Source: Spirochaetaceae bacterium (GTDB lineage Bacteria > Spirochaetota > Spirochaetia > Treponematales > Breznakiellaceae). From it: a DNA stretch of 6,811 nucleotides. Made by a program: the position numbers and the translations under genes. This document shows positions 1 through 5,337 of the stretch, one piece after another (positions within the stretch are counted from its first letter, which is position 1; the number at the start of each line of letters is the position of its first letter). A model generated the notes under the pieces. It did not search any database. It saw only the letters and a program-made list of their open reading frames with translations, and was not told where the DNA came from. Where the stretch lies: positions 1-6,811 of the forward strand of contig JAISQV010000183.1 in the NCBI GenBank assembly GCA_031273985.1. Direction: 5' to 3'.

Positions 1-1
1 G

Positions 2-167
2 CAGGAATTCTAAGTTTAACATGACAGGACGCCTTAAAAAATTACCGGGGGTCCTGTCAGCCGGGAAAAATATGGTGCCCCCCGGAGGTGCCCCCCATAT
101 TTCTTCCCGCTGCCACCCCGCGTTGATTTATTGAGGCGTAGATACCGGCAAAAACTTAGAATTCCTG
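2..167. repeat. 166-bp inverted-repeat element with two internal hairpins
   Basis: The outer arms, CAGGAATTCTAAGTTT at 2-17 and AAACTTAGAATTCCTG at 152-167, are perfect 16-bp reverse complements. Inside are two more hairpins. The first pairs TGACAGGAC (22-30) with GTCCTGTCA (51-59), a perfect 9-bp stem. The second pairs 63-75 with 95-108, a 13-bp stem with one bulged base; its loop region contains a direct repeat GGTGCCCCCC (74-83 and 87-96). The remaining 109-151 shows no strong pairing. The whole could fold as a branched, cloverleaf-like structure in RNA or single-stranded DNA. It resembles a small non-autonomous element (MITE-like) or a structured RNA; no transposase or target duplication is visible, and sequence left of position 1 is missing. 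No convincing gene is present. Confidence 0.7.
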
Positions 168-181
168 GCAGGCCGGCCCAT

Positions 182-198
182 AGGCTGGCACGCAGCCT
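182..198. repeat. small hairpin AGGCTG/CAGCCT
   Basis: AGGCTG (182-187) and CAGCCT (193-198) form a 6-bp stem around a 5-nt loop. No T-run follows on either strand, so I do not call it a terminator. Confidence 0.35.
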
Positions 199-243
199 GT
201 ATTTGGACTGTGGATAAACCAGGATGTACACAAAAGAGAATTT

Positions 244-350
244 AACCACTTTTCCATTGGTTTTTAAGGAAAAGTAGACCACACGGACTACACTGACTTT
301 TGTTAGAGATTCCCGCTTTTGTCCGTATTGCCCGTGTGGTCAGTGATTAA
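244..350. repeat. intergenic ACCAC repeat, copy 1 (inverted pair)
   Basis: The left part reads AACCAC, then a small hairpin (see 248-275), then ACCACACGGACTACACTGAC. The right part carries the same motif on the other strand: CCGTGTGGTC (332-341) is a perfect 10-bp reverse complement of GACCACACGG (277-286), with 45 nt between. The segment 277-296 matches the reverse complement of 6501-6520 at 18 of 20 positions, tying this copy to the one upstream of the Fur-family gene. It sits just downstream of the ssb stop codon. Similar ACCAC-type intergenic repeats are, from memory, frequent in several phyla; their function is unknown. Confidence 0.7.
248..275. repeat. ACTTTTCC hairpin, copy 1
   Basis: ACTTTTCC (248-255) and GGAAAAGT (268-275) form a perfect 8-bp stem with a 12-nt loop. 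The 28-nt block 250-277 is flanked by exact ACCAC direct repeats (245-249 and 278-282), which looks like insertion into a pre-existing ACCAC repeat. The same stem occurs at 1088-1115 and 6371-6399. Confidence 0.75.
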
Positions 351-392
351 AAATTCTTCTGATTCATCCGCATTTTCAACACAGACTCTGTA

Positions 393-800
393 CTAGAAGG
401 TAACCAGGGCTGTTTCGGCGAGGGCCGTTTCAGGCTTTTCCGCTTCGTCACGTCCGGCGGCGGAGCGCTGCTCCGATAGGGGGCGGAATTCTATGTGTTC
501 CGCCACAATACTCACCTTTGAGCGGGGCTTTTCGTCGGCGCCGGTCCAGCGATCCTGTTTCAGCCGCCCCACAACCCGCACACCCCGGCCCTTCTGTCCA
601 TTGTTTTGAACCGCCTCGGAGAGCTTGCCCCAACATTCAACGTCAAAGAACCCCACCTCCCGCTCATAATTGCCGTCCTGCTTGTAGTAACGGTTGGAGG
701 CAATGCTGAAGCTGCAGACCCGCGTCCCCTTGGGTGTGGTCCTGAGTATGGGATCCCGGACCATGTTACCTTCGATCAAAATGGAATTGAGATTGTTCAT
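393..800 (-). CDS. ssb: single-stranded DNA-binding protein
   Basis: A 135-residue protein that would bind single-stranded DNA during replication, recombination and repair in the cytoplasm. Residues 1-107 form the SSB OB-fold: the opening NSILIEGNMVRDPILR, the TPKGTRVCSFSIASNRYYK strand region (23-40), FFDVECWGKL (51-60) with W57, GRGVRVVGRLKQDRW (71-85) with W85, and the closing VSIVAEHIEF (96-105). The start is supported by a strong ribosome site, AGGAGGAGAT directly before ATG. The tail after residue 107 is short, about 28 residues, and ends ETALAETALVTF. It therefore lacks the usual acidic D-D-D-I/L-P-F tip that recruits partner proteins, keeping only the final F and some glutamates. In many bacteria ssb lies between rpsF and rpsR; here it stands alone, so it could be a second paralogue. 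I see no clear promoter in the upstream 250 bp and no clear terminator; an inverted repeat at 244-350 follows the stop. Confidence 0.93.
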   Translation of the reverse strand: MNNLNSILIEGNMVRDPILRTTPKGTRVCSFSIASNRYYKQDGNYEREVGFFDVECWGKLSEAVQNNGQKGRGVRVVGRLKQDRWTGADEKPRSKVSIVAEHIEFRPLSEQRSAAGRDEAEKPETALAETALVTF

Positions 801-1082
801 ATCTCCTCCTCAAAAAACATTCCTGCCCACGGGCGGGGCCGGGCACGGGCCGGGTCAGGTCCCGCTGGCAGGACGCGGACGACGGAATCACCATGCATCT
901 ATATTTGTGTGATTGTCCCCGGTTTTGCTTCAATCAAAATGATTTTTTTTTGTAATTTTTTCAAAATAACACCGGAACACCGGCTTCCCTCCGCGCCATC
1001 GGAGAAGGATGCGGACACTTTAGGCGGGGCCGGCGCATATCAATTTTCAAACACCTCGAAATTACAGATATTTAAAGAATTT
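801..1082. other. non-coding region upstream of ssb
   Basis: This stretch is non-coding apart from the ssb ribosome-binding site at its left edge. It has a GC-rich part (about 820-890) next to a strongly AT-rich part (about 935-970) with runs of T on the plus strand. AATCA-aaa-TGATT (932-944) is a small inverted repeat, and CACCGG occurs twice in close succession near 970-982. The ssb promoter is expected here, reading leftward, but no pair of boxes with good spacing stood out. Long reading frames on the plus strand across it overlap ssb in antisense and show no recognisable protein features. Confidence 0.5.
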
Positions 1083-1200
1083 AAACCACTTTTCCGCTAT
1101 GGGTAAAGGAAAAGTAAAGGCGAAGAAGTGGAAGAAAGCTTTTTTCTCTTCCTTCGTGCGCCTTGGTGTACCCTTCATGCGCCTTCGTGTAACTCCTGGT
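1083..1200. repeat. intergenic ACCAC repeat, copy 2, with tandem decamers
   Basis: The left part reads AAACCAC followed by the ACTTTTCC hairpin (1088-1115) and a purine-rich AAAGGCGAAGAAG segment. The right part (1151-1190) is four near-tandem units of about 10 bp: CCTTCGTGCG, CCTTGGTGTA, CCCTTCATGCG and CCTTCGTGT. On the minus strand these read as CACGAAGG-type units, the same style as the repeat at 5151-5180, and begin AACCAGGAGTTACACGAAGG. It lies between the stop of the unknown 641-residue gene and the start region of ssb, both read leftward. A GGAAGA/TCTTCC pairing (1130-1135 with 1147-1152) lies between the two parts. Confidence 0.6.
1088..1115. repeat. ACTTTTCC hairpin, copy 2
   Basis: ACTTTTCC (1088-1095) pairs perfectly with GGAAAAGT (1108-1115) around the 12-nt loop gctatgggtaaa. 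The loop start gctatgg is shared with the copy at 6371-6399. An ACCAC precedes it (1085-1089), but the ACCAC expected after it is missing, so this copy is more diverged than the other two. Confidence 0.75.
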
Positions 1201-1231
1201 TTTTCTTTGTATGCCTTCTGCACTGAAGAAT

Positions 1232-1246
1232 CCCGCGGCAAGCGGG
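1232..1246 (-). terminator. possible weak terminator after the 641-residue gene
   Basis: Reading leftward just past the stop codon, CCCGC-ttgcc-GCGGG forms a 5-bp GC stem followed by ATTCTTC. The stem is short and the T content modest, so this is only a candidate. Confidence 0.25.
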
Positions 1247-1250
1247 GCGC

Positions 1251-3176
1251 TTAGAGATTCTTCAGCAGCTTGGAGATGTACAGGGCTATGTAGAGCTTCA
1301 TGGCCTCGGTGCTGTCCAGGTCCATGAGGGAGGGCGTTTCAAAGAGGATGGCGTCCGCCATTTCGGTGATCGGCTGCACGCCCGCCCGCTTGCCCGTCCG
1401 GATCGCCATCATGCGCTGCAACTTCTTCTTGATCAGCGCCTGGACATCCTGCGCCATTTGGCGGTGGGCTTCGCGGTCCAGAATTTTACGCCAGCGCTTT
1501 TCCAGCGTCGCCATGTAGTGATCCACCGTCTGCCCCGCCGGAACCTTCTCGGACAGGAACTGCGTCGCCGCCCGCTTCAGGAGCAGGTCCAGGCTCACCA
1601 TATCGCCGGAGCGGGGTTTGGGTCTGGGCTCCTCGAATTCCTGCTCCGGCTCCTCCTCCACGTCGTCTTTCCGGGCTTTCAGCCGCTTGAAGAAGCCTAT
1701 GATCGCCGAAATTATCGGGATGCTGTACCAGAAGGGCAGGAGTATCTTTATATCGGCCAGCAGCTCCCTCCGGTTCATGAGAAGCAGCGTGGACATGGGG
1801 AGCAGCTTGCCGTGATCATCAAAGAGCCTCGTATACTGGAGGAGGCCGCCCTGGGATCGTTCCAGTTCCGCCTGAACCAGGTAGACCTTCTGGTCCCGGA
1901 GAAGCATACCCAGGTTGGACGATGCCTGGAATGCGTAATTTGTCAGAACCCGCTCAAAATCCCGGTCATTTTCCATGGCCGCTTCACTTTGAAAATCCCG
2001 GAGCTTTTTGGTCCAGCGGGCGCTGAGGGCCTTTCGCACCTGGGCGCGGACATCGCCCAGCAGCTTCGCCGTCAGGGGAAAGACCTTGCTCTTGTTGATA
2101 AAGACCTGCTCGTCGATAATATTCCTGAATATGAGCATCTCCGGCAGCGCCGTTCCCGCCCCGGCGCTGTCGGAAATACGGGTGCTTTTCTCCTTCAGCA
2201 GCTCGTCCAGGTTGTTCTGACCGTAGGCCTCCACCAAAAGCCGGCCGGAAAGGTCGGTAAAGCCGACTATATCCTTGTAGGTGAAAAAATAAGGCGGTTT
2301 ATCCAGCCGGCTCTCTATCTCCCGCAGGGCCAGTTCCCGCTCCTTCTCCTGGGCTGTACGGGCCCTGAAGTAGGTTACAAAAAATTCGATAAGATAGATG
2401 GACTGCACGGCTCCCAGCTCCGCGCTGGTAAATTCATTCTTTTTCTTGAGTTCCAGCTTCACCGCTGCGCCCAGGTAGGGCCAGAAAAGACTGGCAAATT
2501 CCCCTGCATCCTTGATATGCGAAAGACACTCGTAGGGCTTGGCTTCAAGCTGGTTCAGCACCTCCTTGATAAGCACGTACTTCCCCTGGAGCTGGGTACT
2601 GAGCCGGGCGGCAAAATAATCCTTGTTGTTTTGGCTCTGAATGTAGTACTGCAGCTTGATCAGCGAAGCTTCCAGCGCCCGGTCGGGAATATGGCGCGCC
2701 AAAAAGAGGGCGGCCCCCTGATTCTCCGGAAAATCAATACGGATCACCGGCATATCCGCCGTGAGGGGGTCCTTCATGTACTGTTCCAGCTCCAGGTCCA
2801 CGGAAACGGACCTGAGCTGCCCCGGAGGAATGCTCAGCCCCAGGGTTCTTTCGTCCGGGAAGGGCAGCGACGCCTGGGCCTCAAGATTGTCGTAGACCTT
2901 GTTGATAACCTCGGCGTAATACTCCAGCATGAGCACCTTCCCCTGGGCCCCTTCGGTGTGCAGTTCGCACTTCCCGGCCTCCACCAGGGGATTAAGCTCC
3001 ACCCAGAATCTTGAAATAGTATCGCCGCTCCATTTCCGCCATTCGGGCCGCTCCGGAGCGTAATGAGTCGCGTAACGGTTGAGGAACGAGAGGAAGCCGT
3101 CGATCTCGATACCCGGAGAACGGCGTTTATGCGCGTAAGAAAGCATGATGGTATATAGGTCCGTGCGTTGCGGCAT
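1251..3176 (-). CDS. 641-residue protein of unknown function
   Basis: I do not recognise this protein; it may be confined to spirochaetes. It is largely helical in appearance and has no signal peptide at the N-terminus. Visible landmarks are: an N-terminal region rich in aromatic and charged residues (SFLNRYATHYAPERPEWRKW, about 30-49), a charged helical stretch around 271-291 (RARTAQEKERELALREIESR), and one strongly hydrophobic segment, IKILLPFWYSIPIISAIIGFF, about 476-496. That segment is followed by basic residues (497-503), an acidic linker (about 504-516, VEEEPEQEFEE) and a PRPKPRS stretch. A further helical, basic C-terminal domain runs to the end. This suggests a cytoplasmic protein anchored at one point to the membrane. 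The start chosen has no Shine-Dalgarno, but a TATAAT box ends 7 nt before the ATG, which fits a leaderless mRNA. M11 is an alternative start, also with a weak ribosome site. The gene is read toward ssb but is separated from it by 450 bp. The long antisense frame over it looks like a shadow. Confidence 0.85.
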   Translation of the reverse strand: MPQRTDLYTIMLSYAHKRRSPGIEIDGFLSFLNRYATHYAPERPEWRKWSGDTISRFWVELNPLVEAGKCELHTEGAQGKVLMLEYYAEVINKVYDNLEAQASLPFPDERTLGLSIPPGQLRSVSVDLELEQYMKDPLTADMPVIRIDFPENQGAALFLARHIPDRALEASLIKLQYYIQSQNNKDYFAARLSTQLQGKYVLIKEVLNQLEAKPYECLSHIKDAGEFASLFWPYLGAAVKLELKKKNEFTSAELGAVQSIYLIEFFVTYFRARTAQEKERELALREIESRLDKPPYFFTYKDIVGFTDLSGRLLVEAYGQNNLDELLKEKSTRISDSAGAGTALPEMLIFRNIIDEQVFINKSKVFPLTAKLLGDVRAQVRKALSARWTKKLRDFQSEAAMENDRDFERVLTNYAFQASSNLGMLLRDQKVYLVQAELERSQGGLLQYTRLFDDHGKLLPMSTLLLMNRRELLADIKILLPFWYSIPIISAIIGFFKRLKARKDDVEEEPEQEFEEPRPKPRSGDMVSLDLLLKRAATQFLSEKVPAGQTVDHYMATLEKRWRKILDREAHRQMAQDVQALIKKKLQRMMAIRTGKRAGVQPITEMADAILFETPSLMDLDSTEAMKLYIALYISKLLKNL

Positions 3177-3183
3177 TTATGTC

Positions 3184-3211
3184 ATTATAGTCGGTTTTTT
3201 GCGAAAAATAC
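3184..3211 (-). promoter_or_regulatory. promoter of the 641-residue gene, probably leaderless
   Basis: On the minus strand a perfect TATAAT (3189 down to 3184) is followed by GACATAA and then ATG. With normal spacing, transcription would start at or one base before the ATG. The -35 region has no good TTGACA match (about TGTATT at 17-bp spacing); an A6 run lies in the spacer. Confidence 0.6.
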
Positions 3212-3220
3212 ATAAGGGGA

Positions 3221-3332
3221 GGGGGCAGCCGCCCCCTGCGCCCGGCCCACGGTGCCGGGCTACCCCCACTACGGGGGGCTCTGCCCCCCGTAACGCCCCC
3301 CGGCCCCATCCCTGACCCGCGGCGGGGGCCGC
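3221..3332. repeat. cluster of four GC-rich hairpins between divergent promoters
   Basis: Four perfect short palindromes follow each other. They are GGGGGC-N4-GCCCCC (3221-3236), GCCCGGC-N7-GCCGGGC (3240-3260), TACGGGGGGC-tct-GCCCCCCGTA (3270-3292, a 10-bp stem) and GCGGC-N4-GCCGC (3319-3332). They lie between the predicted start sites of the two divergent genes, so neither predicted transcript contains them. The last one ends one base before the -35 box of the amidohydrolase promoter. GGGGGC-TCT-GCCCCC-type palindromes are, from memory, recurrent intergenic repeats in many GC-rich genomes. Confidence 0.65.
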
Positions 3333-3333
3333 A

Positions 3334-3362
3334 TTGACAAGCCTGCCCTTGTTCATTATAAA
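3334..3362 (+). promoter_or_regulatory. sigma70-type promoter of the amidohydrolase gene
   Basis: A perfect TTGACA (3334-3339) and TATAAA (3357-3362) are separated by exactly 17 bp. Transcription should begin near 3369, giving a leader of about 90 nt before the ATG at 3459. This is the best promoter match in the window. Confidence 0.75.
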
Positions 3363-3402
3363 AGGCAGGGCTTCCCGGCATACCATTGTTGTGTTCGTAG
3401 AG

Positions 3403-3432
3403 GCTTTCCCAAAACTGAAGTTTTGGGAAAGC
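3403..3432 (+). promoter_or_regulatory. hairpin in the amidohydrolase mRNA leader
   Basis: GCTTTCCCAAAAC pairs with GTTTTGGGAAAGC, a perfect 13-bp stem closed by a TGAA tetraloop. It lies about 35 nt into the predicted transcript and ends 26 nt before the ATG. A T5 run (3442-3446) begins 9 nt after the stem, too far for a classic intrinsic terminator. Upstream GCTTCCC (3370-3376) could pair with GGGAAAGC with one bulge, as an alternative fold. The start codon has no good Shine-Dalgarno, so RNA structure might influence translation; this role is inference. Confidence 0.5.
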
Positions 3433-3458
3433 TACCCTGGATTTTTGCGGGTTAAACG

Positions 3459-5090
3459 ATGAAAAAAATTCTCTACAACGCCAAAGTATACCTGCGGCGG
3501 GAAACATTCGCCCAGGCGCTGCTGATCGAAGATCAGCGTATCGCCGCCCTGGGGTCCAACGAAGATATTCTTGCCGCCGCCGGGAGGGACGCTGAACGCA
3601 TAGACGCCCGGGGGAAACTGCTCCTGCCGGGCTTTCACGACTGCCACCTCCACCTGAACGCGTTGGGGCGGCAGGCGCAGATGATAGATCTGTCGGGGCT
3701 GGACTCGATAGAGGCCCTCATTGAACGGGGCCGGGAGGCCCTGGCCCGGCTTGACCTTCCCGCCGGGGCCGTTGCCCTGGGCCGGGGTTTTGACCAGGAA
3801 GCCTTTGCCGGGGAAAAACGCTTCCCTACCCGCGGCGATCTGGACCGGATCACCACGGAACGCCCCCTCATGATCACCCGGATCTGCGGCCATGTGGTGG
3901 TGTGTAACACCCGTATGCTGGAAAGGGCGGGCATCGCCGAATCCGCCCCGGAAGTGGCCGGGGGGAAGGCGGAGACCGGCGAAGACGGCAGGCCCAACGG
4001 GGTGCTGCGGGAAAACGCCGCCGCCCTGGTCCGGCGGCTCCTGCCGGCCCCCTCGGAGGGGGAACTGCAAAGGAACCTCTCCAGCGCCATGCGGGAAGCG
4101 CTGGCCCACGGACTCACCGCGGCGGCAAGTTTTGACATAGGCGGGCCGGACTTTCAGCAGGTGGTGGATGCCTACAGCCGCATATACCGGGGCGGGGGGC
4201 CCCCGCTGCGGATCACCCTCCAGTGCGGCATATCCGGGGACCCCGCATACCTGGACGAGTACATAGGCCGGGGCCTTTTCCCCGGCACGGTTCTCCATGA
4301 GCCCTACCTTAAAATGGGCCCCTTCAAGTTATTCGCCGACGGCACCCTGGGCTCCCGCACCGCCTGGATGCGGGAACCCTACCGGGACAGCCCCGGCGCC
4401 ACGGGCTTTCCGGTGATGGACCCGGCCCTCATGGGGGAGCTTCTTCAAAAAGCCGCCGCCCACGGCCTGCAGACCATGGTTCACGCCATAGGGGACGCCG
4501 CCATGGAAAGCGTCATCTCCTGCTACGAGGCGATAACCGGCCCCGGCCATAACCCGCTGCGTCACGGGATTCTTCACTGCCAGATCACCGACCGGGGCCT
4601 CCTGGAGCGGATGGCAAAAAACGACATTCTGGCCCTGGTGCAGCCCGTATTCCTCCTCCACGATCACTACATGGTGGAAAGCCGGGTGGGAAGGGCCCTG
4701 GCCTCTACTTCCTACGCGTGGGGGAGCATGGAGCGCCTGGGCATACGCGCCGCCTACGGTACCGACTGCCCGGTGGAGTCCCTGGACCCCATTCAGGGCA
4801 TAGCCTGCGCCGTTACCCGGAAGGACCCCGCCGCGGATCACCCCAGGGAGGGCTTCTTCCCGGAGGAGCGGGTGGATGTGTATACAGCGGTGGACAACTA
4901 CACCGCCGGTTCCGCCTACGCCAACTTTGACGAGGGGCGCATGGGCCGCATCCGCCCCGGCGCCCTGGCGGATCTGGTCCTCCTGGACCGGGACATCTTC
5001 ACCATCCCCCCGGAGGAGATACACAAGGCCGGGGCGCTCTGCACCCTCGTAGGGGGCGAGTTCGCCCATGGCCGGGACGCGGTGCTGTAG
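3459..5090 (+). CDS. amidohydrolase, YtcJ/NfdA-like (Amidohydrolase_3 family)
   Basis: A 543-residue metal-dependent hydrolase of the YtcJ / N-substituted formamide deformylase group, a normal length for that family. It would cleave an amide or similar C-N bond in the cytoplasm; the substrate cannot be read from sequence. The order of motifs is complete. A small beta-sandwich strand set opens it (MKKILYNAKVY, ALLIEDQRIAALG). Then come PGFHDCHLHL with the metal-binding pair H63/H65, GPFKLFADGTLGSRTAW (287-303, with K290 and D294), HAIGD (342-346), RHGILHC (368-374, with H373), and GTDCPVE (434-440) with the catalytic D436. The C-terminal GRIRPGALADLVLLDRDIF returns to the sandwich domain. No signal peptide is present. 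The ATG at 3459 matches the usual family start, but upstream bases give no clear Shine-Dalgarno. It is preceded by a strong promoter and a leader hairpin, and faces a convergent membrane-protein gene, so it is probably transcribed alone. Family assignment is firm; any narrower activity is not. Confidence 0.92.
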   Translation: MKKILYNAKVYLRRETFAQALLIEDQRIAALGSNEDILAAAGRDAERIDARGKLLLPGFHDCHLHLNALGRQAQMIDLSGLDSIEALIERGREALARLDLPAGAVALGRGFDQEAFAGEKRFPTRGDLDRITTERPLMITRICGHVVVCNTRMLERAGIAESAPEVAGGKAETGEDGRPNGVLRENAAALVRRLLPAPSEGELQRNLSSAMREALAHGLTAAASFDIGGPDFQQVVDAYSRIYRGGGPPLRITLQCGISGDPAYLDEYIGRGLFPGTVLHEPYLKMGPFKLFADGTLGSRTAWMREPYRDSPGATGFPVMDPALMGELLQKAAAHGLQTMVHAIGDAAMESVISCYEAITGPGHNPLRHGILHCQITDRGLLERMAKNDILALVQPVFLLHDHYMVESRVGRALASTSYAWGSMERLGIRAAYGTDCPVESLDPIQGIACAVTRKDPAADHPREGFFPEERVDVYTAVDNYTAGSAYANFDEGRMGRIRPGALADLVLLDRDIFTIPPEEIHKAGALCTLVGGEFAHGRDAVL

Positions 5091-5150
5091 TGGAGAAGCC
5101 GAAGCCCGCCCCTTACCCTAAACTTGACCCGCAAATACGAATAAAGATTT

Positions 5151-5279
5151 ATAACCACGAAGGACACGAAGAGCACAAAGGAAGAAGCGGCCAACCCTCC
5201 GCGCCCCGTCTTTCATCGGTTTTTTCTTGTTCTTTCGTAATTATCTTGCTTGCCTCTTTTTCCGTGTTTTCCGTGGTTA
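5151..5279. repeat. intergenic ACCAC repeat, copy 3 (inverted pair, no inner hairpin)
   Basis: The left part is TAACCACGAAGGACACGAAG with AGCACAAAGG following (5152-5181). The right part, read on the other strand from 5279, is TAACCACGGAAAACACGGAA. The two differ only by purine transitions at a few positions, so they form an imperfect inverted pair about 75-80 bp apart. Unlike copies 1, 2 and 4, no ACTTTTCC hairpin interrupts the left arm. It occupies most of the gap between two convergent genes and could act as a two-way transcription end, though this is inference. Read as protein, such repeats give spurious NHGKHGK-like peptides. Confidence 0.65.
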
Positions 5280-5337
5280 AATTCTTTTTCTTTCTTTCGT
5301 CGTGTTACGTTGCGTAGCGTTGTGGTTCCCCCGCCCC

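Noticed and set aside
14..167. Integron attC-like site, because GTTTAAC at 14-20 fits the RYYYAAC core
   Set aside because: No matching GTTRRRY core was found at the other end of the palindrome, and no integrase or cassette gene is visible.
34..282. 82-residue open frame on the minus strand
   Set aside because: It runs across two repeat elements and the palindromic DNA explains the openness; no ribosome site or known domain.
606..1106. 166-residue open frame on the plus strand
   Set aside because: It overlaps ssb in antisense and then crosses low-complexity and repeat DNA; no sensible protein features.
1151..1190. CRISPR array
   Set aside because: Units are about 10 bp and contiguous, with no spacers of the usual length and no cas genes.
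1458..3014. 518-residue open frame on the plus strand
   Set aside because: It lies wholly antisense to the 641-residue gene, has a Q/G/R/L-biased composition typical of shadow frames, and has no recognisable domain or start signal.
3127..3507. 126-residue minus-strand frame across the divergent gap
   Set aside because: It overlaps both gene starts and the GC hairpin cluster, and would disrupt two well-supported promoters.
3432..4298. 288-residue open frame on the minus strand
   Set aside because: Antisense to the amidohydrolase, whose motifs are complete; glycine/proline/glutamine-rich shadow of GC-rich coding DNA.
5054..5067. GGGCGA/TCGCCC hairpin near the amidohydrolase stop as a terminator
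   Set aside because: It lies inside the coding sequence and no T-run follows.
4329..5069. 246-residue open frame on the minus strand
   Set aside because: Antisense shadow of the amidohydrolase C-terminal half, with no family motif.
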